Positions 36,142 to 44,892 of a stretch of 64,000 nucleotides of DNA are shown one piece after another (the stretch's first letter is position 1; each line of letters starts with the position of its first letter). Under the pieces are notes generated by a model. The model had not been told where the DNA came from. It did no database searches and was given only the letters and a program-made list of their open reading frames with translations. The stretch covers positions 1,116,001-1,180,000 of the forward strand of contig NZ_CP037899.1 in the NCBI RefSeq assembly GCF_007475525.1. The letters are read 5' to 3'. The position numbers and the translations under genes were made by a program. This DNA is from Methylacidiphilum kamchatkense Kam1. Its GTDB lineage: Bacteria > Verrucomicrobiota > Verrucomicrobiia > Methylacidiphilales > Methylacidiphilaceae.

Positions 36142-36156
36142 ACCTATATTATAGGT
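36142..36156. promoter_or_regulatory. Palindromic site between divergent starts
   Basis: ACCTATATTATAGGT is a perfect 7-1-7 inverted repeat that directly abuts the start of the minus-strand gene and ends four bases before the AAA+ gene ATG. It may be an operator and/or two overlapping -10-like elements. Confidence 0.55.
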
Positions 36157-36160
36157 TGCA

Positions 36161-37078
36161 ATGAAAAAAAGTGTGGATCCTTTTTATTCCTTATCTAAAG
36201 AAGACTATGTTTCAAGTTTGATACTTCCAGAAGACTATATTATTACGGATATTGCCGCTATAAGAGTGGTAGAATGTGCAGTCCATGCAATGGGAGAGGG
36301 GACTGCGCTTTCTGCAGTGTTGTTGGATGGTCCTCCTGGTATTGGAAAAACATTTTTGGGTAAGGCAATTGCTAAAGCCATTGGGGCAAGACATATGTTG
36401 TTTCAATTTTTTCCTGGATGTGGAAAAGAAGAACTTCTGCGAGATAAATCCATCGATGGAACACTTGTTCCTGGTATCATTCCTCTGGCTATAACTTCTT
36501 CTATAGAAAACAAAACGGTACTCATTCTCAACGAACTAGATAAAGCCGATGTTTCCGTTGACAGTTTTTTACTCGATTTTATTAACGAATCTCAAATATT
36601 TGTCCCTCAGTTGGGAGGCGAATTGAAGGCTAACAATACTAACCTTTTAATTGTAATCACAAAAAATGATCTACGTGATGCTACGGAAGCTTTGTTAAGA
36701 AGATGTCGGGTTATCTATATGAACTGGCCAACTGTTGAAATGGAAACAAAACTCATAAGAATGCACAATCCATGGGCTTCTGAAAAATTTTGTGAAATCT
36801 TTATAAATGCAGCCAATCAATTGCGAAGACATCCTGGTGTAAAGAAAAAACCTTCCCCTCCAGAGCTTGTTCGATTGATAAGCGATTGTTGGCGCATTCG
36901 CAATCAAAATATGACTCTTTTAGAATGGAGTCAATTTTTGCTCACAGGGCTTCTTCCTTTACCTCAAGATAGAAAGTATCTAGATCAAAACCCTATGGCT
37001 TTAGCATCCGAAGTGAGAAATCTCCTTTCAGAAATTAAAAATCTTTGCAGAATCCACTTTAATGGAATACGTGAATAA
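36161..37078 (+). CDS. MoxR-type AAA+ ATPase
   Basis: 305 aa. Walker A GPPGIGKT (57-64), Walker B LILNELD (121-127), sensor-1-like LLIVITKND and arginine-finger region ALLRRCR are in order, matching MoxR/dynein-related AAA+ proteins that act as metal-insertion or complex-remodelling chaperones, usually with a VWA partner. No VWA gene is nearby. The C-terminal ~100 residues form a helical lid. It is divergent from the 72-aa gene and lies within the secretion island, so it may remodel an island protein. Confidence 0.75.
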   Translation: MKKSVDPFYSLSKEDYVSSLILPEDYIITDIAAIRVVECAVHAMGEGTALSAVLLDGPPGIGKTFLGKAIAKAIGARHMLFQFFPGCGKEELLRDKSIDGTLVPGIIPLAITSSIENKTVLILNELDKADVSVDSFLLDFINESQIFVPQLGGELKANNTNLLIVITKNDLRDATEALLRRCRVIYMNWPTVEMETKLIRMHNPWASEKFCEIFINAANQLRRHPGVKKKPSPPELVRLISDCWRIRNQNMTLLEWSQFLLTGLLPLPQDRKYLDQNPMALASEVRNLLSEIKNLCRIHFNGIRE

Positions 37079-37494
37079 AAACTTTTTTCTTGTATAAAAA
37101 GCGTTCGATGGCGCATGCGACTTTAAAAAAAATAGACTTATCTGTTCATGCCTCTATCCTCTGTTGGTGAAATACCCACCTAAGACCTTCGTTTCCATTC
37201 TCCTAAAAGAGTCTTTAAGGGCATGCACAGCTGCCTACTGCGCTAGGGGCGTCCCCTCGTACAGTAATGCTACTAGAAAAGCACTCCGTCTTGCTTCGCC
37301 TCAAGTAGCGTCAGCGCATCGTGTGCTAGTTCAACCAACAGCAGCAGACACCACGTTGAAATAAAAGACAAGGACCGTCTCGCCCCCAGCCTATCCTTCC
37401 TCGCCATCAACGGAATGGCTTGTCGTGCACCATGTCAAATTCTTGTAAGAATTTTTTTCATTGGGAAAGATAGCGTTTAGCATTGTAGAGTTGT
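37079..37494. other. GC-richer gene-free island with foldable inverted repeats
   Basis: Base composition differs clearly from the surroundings. A nested hairpin TACTG(37236)-CGCT-AGGGG-CGT-CCCCT-CGTA-CAGTA(37266) is perfect in both stems. GGTG...CACC and GCATGC lie nearby. The only longer frame (37164-37364, +) looks non-coding. It could be a structured RNA or the end of a decayed IS200/IS605-type element; no transposase is present. Confidence 0.45.
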
Positions 37495-39342
37495 TTAGGT
37501 TTCTCCTGGTGAAGGAATTTGACTTTGTATTTCATTTAAATAATGGGAGGCGGCTTGTCCAGCTTCCAGAGCGGCTTTTTCTCTCATCATGTCAATGACA
37601 TGCAACCGATCTAGAAGCAACTGATACCGAGTTTGTCTATAATTTTCTATATTGTTTTTCAGTTTTTCTAAAAACTGCTGTTGGTTATTGATTTGATTTG
37701 TTACCATAACCTCTAGCTGAGAAATTTGTGGAATGGCCAAAAGATAATTTTGTTGGCATTGCTCTCTGAGAGATTTGAGATCAGTTTGGAGTTGGGTTAA
37801 TTTTTGTATGACATTCACTGTATCTTGATAGAGTTGAGCATCTAATCTTTCTACTGCAACATTTTGCTGTAGTCGAGCGGTATTTGCCTGTATTAATATC
37901 ATATAAGATTGATAAGATTGTGGACTTATTCCTGTAACTAGAGTGCCTGATCCCCAACTTGGATTAAGTAGTTGAACTGGGAGGACTAGCATATTTTCTG
38001 AGTTATTTTCTTTTCTATGTGAGATCTCAATTGGCCTTTCGCTATCCGTTTGCTGTGCGCTTCTTATCGATAGCAGAGAAGCATAAGGGAAAACGGTTTT
38101 ATCCAATCTATTAGATGCAAAGAGTAGGACAGGTTCGCCTGGTTTTGTTTTTAGAGTAAATTGTATTATTTGCTTTTGATACTTTTTGGTAAATTGATAC
38201 AAAAAATTCGGCTGTTTCCTTAAATTGGATCGAATTAAATAATCTTCTACAGCCCCGAACGCACCTGCAGAATATATTTCCGAAAGATTTGGGCTTAGGC
38301 CATAGATATTCGACTGATTGATTCCGTTGACAGGACTATAAAGTCCATTGAGGGAACTGCTATTCATCCAGAAAAGAAGCTGTTGCAAGGCATTTCCTCC
38401 CCATATTACAGCTTGATATAAAGGATCATTTGGGGATGATGATCTAATCAAGGCGTTAGATCCCAATACCATGGCATTGCCTAAAATGCTAGGCAAAACA
38501 GATCCCAAATTTATTTGACCATTAAGCCCATTCCCTGATGAGAGCTGATTGCCAAGAATTCCCCAGCTTAGTGGACCTGATAAATTCATCAATCCACCAA
38601 TATTGCTAAATAGAGGATTGGAACCCATGTACATTGGAAAGAAATTCATCGCCATATAACCTAACCCTCCGACCATTGTTCCTAAATTACTTCCTCCCAT
38701 AAATTGTTGAGCAAGAGAACTGCCTACCCCGAATTGTTGGGGGGAAAGAGAAGTCAACATAAAAGGTGGGAAAGCATCCAATCCAATGGGAAGACCTGAC
38801 AATCCCATGATATTCCCTATATAGCCCAGACCCATGCCATTAAAATTATTACCGTCAAATTGAAGACCATAAGGCAGTTGAGTGAGCATTCCATTTAAAG
38901 ATTGAGATTGAGATATCGATGTGTTTAAAAAGTTTGAGCCAGAATTTGGATCATTGTATGGATTTTGGGGAACATGGACCTGAGAGACAGCATTCTCATA
39001 ATTTCCAATTGAAGTAAGAGAAGCAAGTTGTTGACTTAATTGTTTTGTTCCAGAGATCATTTGATCAATATGTTGAACATGCTCATCATTATCTCGGAGG
39101 ATGTTTTGAATGTCTTGAAGCCTATTTACGATATAGTTCATTGCATCGGCTGCACTCCCAGAAAATCCAGTCACATCAACAGGATATCCCCCTCCAGAAG
39201 TAACAGGAGGAGCTGAAGGAGCCTGTGAATAATTTTGAATGGGAGGAATGATGGGTGAGGAGTCAGAAAAAAGCGGAAACTGCATGCATAATATGAGAAA
39301 GAACTGTAAAATAATTCTTTTTTTTAGTGATCCCTTTTTCAT
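37495..39342 (-). CDS. Large secreted Gly/Asn/Leu-rich protein with C-terminal coiled coil
   Basis: 615 aa with signal peptide (KKRIILQFFLILCMQFPLFS). Residues ~65-110 form a coiled coil. Residues ~165-370 are low-complexity with many Gly, Asn, Leu, Met and Phe (GLGYIGNIMGLSGLP, NGLNGQINLGSVLP). Residues ~480-600 are long helices (VERLDAQLYQDTVNVIQKL, SQLEVMVTNQINNQQQF). The terminal coil recalls VirB5/TrbJ-type minor pilins, but the size and Gly/Asn middle are not typical. It begins the run of genes leading away from the coupling protein, 4 bp overlapping the next upstream gene. Confidence 0.45.
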   Translation of the reverse strand: MKKGSLKKRIILQFFLILCMQFPLFSDSSPIIPPIQNYSQAPSAPPVTSGGGYPVDVTGFSGSAADAMNYIVNRLQDIQNILRDNDEHVQHIDQMISGTKQLSQQLASLTSIGNYENAVSQVHVPQNPYNDPNSGSNFLNTSISQSQSLNGMLTQLPYGLQFDGNNFNGMGLGYIGNIMGLSGLPIGLDAFPPFMLTSLSPQQFGVGSSLAQQFMGGSNLGTMVGGLGYMAMNFFPMYMGSNPLFSNIGGLMNLSGPLSWGILGNQLSSGNGLNGQINLGSVLPSILGNAMVLGSNALIRSSSPNDPLYQAVIWGGNALQQLLFWMNSSSLNGLYSPVNGINQSNIYGLSPNLSEIYSAGAFGAVEDYLIRSNLRKQPNFLYQFTKKYQKQIIQFTLKTKPGEPVLLFASNRLDKTVFPYASLLSIRSAQQTDSERPIEISHRKENNSENMLVLPVQLLNPSWGSGTLVTGISPQSYQSYMILIQANTARLQQNVAVERLDAQLYQDTVNVIQKLTQLQTDLKSLREQCQQNYLLAIPQISQLEVMVTNQINNQQQFLEKLKNNIENYRQTRYQLLLDRLHVIDMMREKAALEAGQAASHYLNEIQSQIPSPGET

Positions 39343-39965
39343 TTTCTCGCCTCCATTGGAATTTTCTTTTGTTTATCAATCTGCTCCAGCCTAAACTTCT
39401 TATTGACAAAATCTTTTGGTAACCTGTCAAAGACGACAAAGCGAAAGTTTCTTTTTTCCCAGATGGAATAAAGATGTTGGCAACTAGCACTCAATTTTTT
39501 ACAACACTCCAACAGCTCGTTTTTCAATGGATGCAATGAACTTTTAATAAATTCAATGGAATGATTGCCAATTTCCTTTTTTTCTATAGGCATAGATAAA
39601 ATAACAGTGCCAGGTTTTTTGGGATTATCGATGATAAACCATTCTTCCCATGCTTCAGGAGCTTCGTCATACATTTGAGCCCATAAAGGATATTCTCCAT
39701 CTAAAAGACTAAGAAAAAAATTCCGATCTATGATAATGGCAGGAAAAGAAGGCTCATTATTTGAATTTTTTGGAATCTCTTTGCCTAATCTTTGATAAAA
39801 ATAGGCTTCAAAAAGAATAGCTCTTAATGACAGAGAAGAGGATTCTAACTCTTCATTAAAATGAATTCCTAAGTCCTCTGGAAAAACAATTTTAGAAAGC
39901 TCTGTCTCTTCCTTTTCTTCTGCATACTCTTTCTCTTTCCAATTACCAACAATTTTTTTACTCAT
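39339..39965 (-). CDS. Hypothetical cytoplasmic protein
   Basis: 208 aa, acidic, no membrane segment or recognised motif. It contains aromatic-rich stretches (YPLWAQMYDEAPEAWEEWF) and a Cys-containing helix (LLECCKKLSASCQHLYSIW). Four-base overlaps with both neighbours show it is part of a coupled operon running from the coupling protein gene to the 615-aa secreted protein. Confidence 0.5.
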   Translation of the reverse strand: MSKKIVGNWKEKEYAEEKEETELSKIVFPEDLGIHFNEELESSSLSLRAILFEAYFYQRLGKEIPKNSNNEPSFPAIIIDRNFFLSLLDGEYPLWAQMYDEAPEAWEEWFIIDNPKKPGTVILSMPIEKKEIGNHSIEFIKSSLHPLKNELLECCKKLSASCQHLYSIWEKRNFRFVVFDRLPKDFVNKKFRLEQIDKQKKIPMEARK

Positions 39966-40210
39966 TTTCTATGGCCTCCAATTTCTTTAAATCCATTTTC
40001 GATCATTGTAGAGCAGTCATTTAAAACTACGTCTAAAAAGCTTCCCATCTGATTTAATGACTTACTGCTTAGAGAAAAAAGGCCGCGTACCAAAAAATGA
40101 AGGACATCCGATGTTGTCTTGTTTTTAAAATAGAATAAAGAGAGGAAAAGAGGGAAAGAAAGAAAGCTAAAGAGAAAAGGTGAAGCATTTTTCCATTGTT
40201 TCATATTCAT
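39962..40210 (-). CDS. Small single-pass membrane protein
   Basis: 82 aa from ATG 40210 (an upstream TTG at 40237 is less likely). One hydrophobic segment (FLFSFLSFPLFLSLFYF) near the N-terminus is followed by an amphipathic ~50-residue tail. No family recognised. It is coupled to the next gene by a 4-bp overlap. Confidence 0.45.
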   Translation of the reverse strand: MNMKQWKNASPFLFSFLSFPLFLSLFYFKNKTTSDVLHFLVRGLFSLSSKSLNQMGSFLDVVLNDCSTMIENGFKEIGGHRK

Positions 40211-40252
40211 AGTAGAAGAGTAAATCGATAGATACAAATGAAGAACAGATCT

Positions 40253-40645
40253 TCACATTCCTTTTTTTGCTCTAATTATGTCTGTAAATTTTTGTTTTAA
40301 TTCAGCTTGAAACTCTCCTTCTTTAACCATCTGCCATATCCTTTTCGGTGTGCCTATAAAACGTGAATAAAGATTAGATAATCCCAAAAAAAGAAAGGAT
40401 AGTAGGGCAACTTCGAAAAGAAAAACAACTAGATCAGCCTCTCGCCGAGAGTGTAGAAGCATATAGAGAAGAGCTATTGGAAAAGCTTCCAGAAGTTCCC
40501 AAAAATTAAGCTTATCGGTAGAAAATAATAGATGATCCCCTGTAACGGTCATAACACCACAGATCAAACAAAGCATTAGTAATCCGATGATATGCAGATT
40601 ATTATTGTTTACAGGAGGCTGCGGATTAGTCACATGATCAAGCAT
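40253..40645 (-). CDS. Polytopic small membrane protein adjacent to coupling ATPase
   Basis: 130 aa with three hydrophobic segments (HIIGLLMLCLICGVMTV; ELLEAFPIALLYMLL; LVVFLFEVALLSFLFLGL) and a basic cytoplasmic tail. It starts 11 bp after the coupling ATPase gene. Since that ATPase lacks the usual N-terminal membrane helices, this protein is a good candidate for its membrane anchor; this is an inference from topology and position. Confidence 0.5.
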   Translation of the reverse strand: MLDHVTNPQPPVNNNNLHIIGLLMLCLICGVMTVTGDHLLFSTDKLNFWELLEAFPIALLYMLLHSRREADLVVFLFEVALLSFLFLGLSNLYSRFIGTPKRIWQMVKEGEFQAELKQKFTDIIRAKKGM

Positions 40646-40656
40646 AACATTCCTTT

Positions 40657-42786
40657 CTATCTAGGGATAAGATGAAGCAGAAATTGAACTCTTTTTATGC
40701 TTTTCTTCCCAAACCGAGGGTGAAGTTTCACAATGGCTTCTCCATCTTTAAGTCTAGAAAAGATATAAGGAGGGTAAATCGGCTCTTTGCGAAATTGAAT
40801 TTGGAAATCTTGATGGGCGATAGGTTTTGATAAATCAAAAAGAATTTCTTGTGTTCCTCTATACAGATAACCGTCACTTCTTTCAATTTCCCCAAAAAGC
40901 CTAGAGGCATAATCATTGGTTTCCATATGAGGATTTCTTAAAAAAATGATCGTTGCTGTATTGGTTAGAATGGCTTCTATTTCAGATTTAATCATTCGGG
41001 ATTCCAACACAGCTAAAGATTGAAAAGAAATAATACAACCACATTTATATTCCCTTGCCTTATCAAAAAAACCTCTTTCTCCAGTCCAATCTCCTGTGGT
41101 TGCCACGGTAGCAAATTCATCGCAGAGATAAATTACAGGCCTTTGTTGGTTAATTGGTCTGCCATCAATTTTTAGTTGCTTTCTTGAAAGGACTGACCGA
41201 AAAAAATCGAGTTTTAATAGTATGCTTGCCACTTTTGCCGCATTTCTCCATCTAGAAAAATTCATATCCAATACAAGGATCTTTCCCTGATCAATGATAT
41301 CTGCAAAATTGAGGTTTCCTTTGGGACTTACCATTCGATCAAAAGGCGGCTGAGTCATCAGTGATGTGAGAACCGAAACAGTCATACCGATGGAACCTGA
41401 GGTTCTTTCATTGGCAATATTTAGATATTCACCTTTGAAATAAAGGTAAACTTCATCGGAATAGGGATCTTTACCATAATGATGGAGGATTTTTTCGTAG
41501 GAACTTAACCACTTTTGCAAAGGGCCATATTCAGGAGCAGGGATTTCAATATTGTTTATCAAATTAGATAAGGCCAATAATTGATCAATCTCATCAATAA
41601 GACTTAGGCAGCTTTCCCAAAGTTCAAGGTTGGGAAGAACCCCAAATTTAAAAGATTTTAAAAGTTTTTTTAGTCGATCTGTTAGTTCCGAGCACACTAG
41701 AAGAAGATTGTTGTGAAACTCATCATTTTGAGAATAAGAAAAAAAAGCAGCACGAAAAGAACGCAAACCATTAAATAAGGAAAGGATGCTAGAAGAACCA
41801 AAATGCGATTTCGAAGCTTGCTCCCCATTTAAATATTTTAAAATTTTTTCTGTTTCAATTTTCTTCCATAGTCTCTTTTCCCTCTCTTCTTCATTTTCAT
41901 TTTCCGGCGCATTTTTACTTGCAACATATATGTCTTTAATTTTCTTTTTCCATTCTTGGATCAGGTTTTCGATCCTGTTGATAAGACGATTGATTTTTTC
42001 CAATCCCTGAAAAATTTTCTCTTTATTCTCTCTTAAAACACTTTCCACTGAAGATATTTGGCTTTGGTTTGCAGGCTGTCCTCGATCCATGACAAGAAGA
42101 TTAAGAAGAGGGAAAGACATTGGTGGAGGACATTCTTCAATTATTCCCTTTTGAGCTGCCATAACAAGTTCTCGATGAAGTTGAAAAATGGAGCTAAACA
42201 ATTTCCTTCCAGCCGCATCCCAGAAAGGATCTTGGCTTGTCTTTCCATCATCAACTGCCTGTTTTAAAGTAATCATTAAATCAGCAAGCTCTGATGGAAG
42301 GGAGTCCGGATTATTAAATGGATCTAGAGCAAGATCATGCTCAGGACCAAAAAGCAAAATATCTTTTTCTCTATCATATTTCTTAGCAAGCCATAATACC
42401 ATTTCAGTCAGCTCGCATTTTCCATCCATAATAAATCCCGAGAATTTTAATTCTGCTTTTTCTTTAGGATCTCTAAGATCAGTTGCTCTAAAAAGGCTTT
42501 CCAAAACTTGAGTCAGTACAAATCGAGTTTTTCCAGCACCTGATCCTCCCAGAATGCTCATATGTGAGAATAAATCTTTAATAGTTAGAGGATTGCCAGA
42601 TTCATCCGTTAGCTCCTGAGGTTCTGTTTCAACTCGAAAATACAATTTTCCAAAATCCGAAGAACTTATTGGATGCCGTGGCCAATAATTTCCTTTGACT
42701 TTAGCAGAAAGAGATTCTCTTGGTTTTACATATTGAGGGCCGATCGATCCAACTAAAGTCTCTCTGATCTTTTGGAATAGTTTCAT
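40657..42786 (-). CDS. Type IV coupling protein (VirD4/TraD/TraG family ATPase)
   Basis: 709 aa. Walker A GGSGAGKT is at 80-87. The FIMDGKCELTEMVLWLAKKY segment corresponds to the DPKGE region. Near residue 560 lies Walker B VIYLCDEFATVA, followed by CGCIISFQSLAVLESR and a sensor region ILTNTATIIFLRNP, typical of the TraM-recognition/TraD domain. It would bring substrates to the secretion channel. There are no N-terminal membrane helices, and residues ~215-450 contain a long helical insertion, so it is an atypical soluble form. The motif GACCTATTTAAT lies just upstream of its start. Confidence 0.85.
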   Translation of the reverse strand: MKLFQKIRETLVGSIGPQYVKPRESLSAKVKGNYWPRHPISSSDFGKLYFRVETEPQELTDESGNPLTIKDLFSHMSILGGSGAGKTRFVLTQVLESLFRATDLRDPKEKAELKFSGFIMDGKCELTEMVLWLAKKYDREKDILLFGPEHDLALDPFNNPDSLPSELADLMITLKQAVDDGKTSQDPFWDAAGRKLFSSIFQLHRELVMAAQKGIIEECPPPMSFPLLNLLVMDRGQPANQSQISSVESVLRENKEKIFQGLEKINRLINRIENLIQEWKKKIKDIYVASKNAPENENEEEREKRLWKKIETEKILKYLNGEQASKSHFGSSSILSLFNGLRSFRAAFFSYSQNDEFHNNLLLVCSELTDRLKKLLKSFKFGVLPNLELWESCLSLIDEIDQLLALSNLINNIEIPAPEYGPLQKWLSSYEKILHHYGKDPYSDEVYLYFKGEYLNIANERTSGSIGMTVSVLTSLMTQPPFDRMVSPKGNLNFADIIDQGKILVLDMNFSRWRNAAKVASILLKLDFFRSVLSRKQLKIDGRPINQQRPVIYLCDEFATVATTGDWTGERGFFDKAREYKCGCIISFQSLAVLESRMIKSEIEAILTNTATIIFLRNPHMETNDYASRLFGEIERSDGYLYRGTQEILFDLSKPIAHQDFQIQFRKEPIYPPYIFSRLKDGEAIVKLHPRFGKKSIKRVQFLLHLIPR

Positions 42787-42837
42787 TCTTATACATTAAA
42801 TAGGTCAACTTTATTGATAGCGATCTATTGTTAAAAT

Positions 42838-43497
42838 ATGAACTTTATTATCGAATGGCCTGAACCCTGGAAAAAATGGGCAGATGCGGTTAGCGATAAT
42901 CTAATTGATGGATTCTGGATTGAAAGTTATGAAGAATTTTGGCCTAAAATCTGGCCTGATGGTTCACTTATCTATGCCCAAAACACCAATGGGAATCATT
43001 GGTTACTCTTAAGAGAAAATGCTTGGATCGATTATGGATTTGACAATTTCGATGAGTTTCTAGAAGCCTTATTGTCGAAAAGAATTGAAGCCGACAAGAC
43101 TTCTAAAATAATTCTGCTAGGAAATTACAGGAAACTGCCAAGAGGAAATTATTTAGGATCATTTCGTGGTTCTATTCTGATCAATGGGCAAAGAGCAATG
43201 CATTTTCTCATTATTAATGATAATGAATTTCATAATGTGCGTTTGTTGGCGCATAAAATTGATCGAGATTGTGTTGTTCAGAAAGAAATCTTTTTTCAAG
43301 AGTTTATCGATAAGCTAAAAAGTATTTTTCTGAACAACGAAGACAATAGGATAAAACTTATTCGGGTAGGTATTTTTCTAGGGATTTTTACTGCTATTTT
43401 TTCTCTCATAGCTTTTTTTTGGAAAAAAGGAATTTTTTTAGCTATTCTTTCTCAAATTGCTTGTCTTTGGATCTTTTGGAGAATAGGAAAAGAATAG
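42838..43497 (+). CDS. SUKH-like protein with C-terminal membrane hairpin
   Basis: 219 aa. Residues ~10-85 (NLIDGFWIESYEEFWPKIWP, GNHWLLLRENAWIDYGFDNF, then DEFLEALLSKRIE) resemble the SMI1/KNR4 pattern of a strand with Gly-Asn-His-Trp and a final helix. The C-terminus has two hydrophobic segments (IGIFLGIFTAIFSLIAFFW; IFLAILSQIACLWIFW). It is divergent from the coupling ATPase with 51 bp between starts. An immunity-like role at the membrane is possible, but similarity is weak. Confidence 0.4.
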   Translation: MNFIIEWPEPWKKWADAVSDNLIDGFWIESYEEFWPKIWPDGSLIYAQNTNGNHWLLLRENAWIDYGFDNFDEFLEALLSKRIEADKTSKIILLGNYRKLPRGNYLGSFRGSILINGQRAMHFLIINDNEFHNVRLLAHKIDRDCVVQKEIFFQEFIDKLKSIFLNNEDNRIKLIRVGIFLGIFTAIFSLIAFFWKKGIFLAILSQIACLWIFWRIGKE

Positions 43498-43526
43498 ATT
43501 CTTAATTCCTAAATTATTTTTAGATG

Positions 43527-44240
43527 CTATTGATCAGCAGAAACACTCTTGTTTCTCAATTCTATAGGGATTAAAGCGTTGCTTTTTTCCTTATTCTTAT
43601 ACAGAGATTCAATAAAATTTAAAGTAGTAACGTTATCAGTTATAAAATAATACGGATTTTCTTCTTCAGAAAATAAGGTGTTATAAGGTAAAAAAAACTC
43701 CTGAATTTTTTTTGCTTGCTGACTGAAAGTAGCTGGATCATCAACAAAGGCATTTCTTTTACCGACAATTGGAGCATAATCTTCAAACCAAAATTGAGTT
43801 GATTCATAATAACACCAACCCAAAAGAGGAGAAAATGGATGAACCATTGATGAGGCATTGGAGGGGGTATTTTTAAAATAAAAATAATTTTGTAAAAAAA
43901 GTGAGCATGATTCGATAACTGCCAAGTTGATTATAGTACAAGCGATGAAGGAATAATGCCAAGATGAACTAAGATTTTCAAAAAAAGAGAGATTTTTTTC
44001 ACTAAGTCGATCGACTGTTGTATGGACGCCAAAAAAGCAGGGTAAAGAAGGATAGATAGATGCATACTGACAAAATGGCTGAATCAAATCCTCCGAAATG
44101 ATAATAAGATCTGCTTTAGCTAGGCGTGGATGACCAGAAAAAAAATGGAGAAATTTTCCTGGATCATAATACGCAGGAAAAATTGTTTTAAATCTAAAAT
44201 TTTCCAAATAGTCAGCCGGGTCAATTGGTTGAGGTTGCAT
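43527..44240 (-). CDS. Hypothetical protein
   Basis: 237 aa, aromatic-rich, no signal peptide. Hydrophobic patches (YSFIACTIINLAVIESCSLF) are too polar for a sure membrane helix. A middle segment (HPFSPLLGWCYYESTQFWF) is striking but unrecognised. It is divergent from the gene at 44281 with 40 bp between starts. Confidence 0.45.
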   Translation of the reverse strand: MQPQPIDPADYLENFRFKTIFPAYYDPGKFLHFFSGHPRLAKADLIIISEDLIQPFCQYASIYPSLPCFFGVHTTVDRLSEKNLSFFENLSSSWHYSFIACTIINLAVIESCSLFLQNYFYFKNTPSNASSMVHPFSPLLGWCYYESTQFWFEDYAPIVGKRNAFVDDPATFSQQAKKIQEFFLPYNTLFSEEENPYYFITDNVTTLNFIESLYKNKEKSNALIPIELRNKSVSADQ

Positions 44241-44280
44241 ACTATTATAAATAGAAATAGAAGAATTTTTTTAAACACTT

Positions 44281-44868
44281 ATGAATGTTTTTGCTTCATT
44301 TTCATCATCAAATCGTTTTTTTTACGACACAGAAAAAGTCATTCAAGAAATACTTTGGGAAAACACCATCGACACATTGCCACGATTACTGCCTCCTATT
44401 CCTGCTAATCTTTTAACTTTTGACCAATTCCCAAATAACAAAGCAATTGAATCAATTCCCGTAGAAGGAGGTTGGTTAAACTTATTAGTTCATCCAATTC
44501 AATGGCCGAAAGATCTTTTGCAAGTGTACTATGAGGATTTAGTTATTTTATTTTCTTGTGTAAAATCAAAAGAAGTTCAGCAAAACAATTTACAACCTAT
44601 CGCCCTCTGTCAGTTTGTACAAATTTGTAAAAAAAAGAAAATGGCCCTTGAGAACAAAAATTGTCCATTTAATTGTATGGGGATTTGTGCTATTGGAACA
44701 TTCCAAAATCAATCTCTCCCAGTAGAATCATTAAACCATGATTCTATAGGCTATTATTTAGGACTTACCAAGCAACAGGTTCAGTCCAAATTAAAAATTG
44801 CAACAGAATATTTGAAAAACGCTTTCAAACAAAAGAAAGCTTTTTGCGAATTGCTTTCCAATAGTTGA
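44281..44868 (+). CDS. Putative DNA-binding protein with CX3CX3C motif
   Basis: 195 aa. The C-terminal ~45 residues (LNHDSIGYYLGLTKQQVQSK, LKIATEYLKNAF) look like a sigma-70 region-4/LuxR-type helix-turn-helix. Directly before it lies NCPFNCMGICAIG, three cysteines spaced four apart (128, 132, 136), with further Cys at 110 and 116, suggesting metal or Fe-S binding. The N-terminal half is unrecognised. It is probably an island regulator whose DNA binding could respond to metal or redox state. Confidence 0.5.
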   Translation: MNVFASFSSSNRFFYDTEKVIQEILWENTIDTLPRLLPPIPANLLTFDQFPNNKAIESIPVEGGWLNLLVHPIQWPKDLLQVYYEDLVILFSCVKSKEVQQNNLQPIALCQFVQICKKKKMALENKNCPFNCMGICAIGTFQNQSLPVESLNHDSIGYYLGLTKQQVQSKLKIATEYLKNAFKQKKAFCELLSNS

Positions 44869-44892
44869 AATAAATTAAATTACAATTTTTGT

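Noticed and set aside
37164-37364. 66-codon plus-strand frame
   Set aside because: Atypical composition, no start context, and it lies over the structured GC-rich island; better explained as non-coding.
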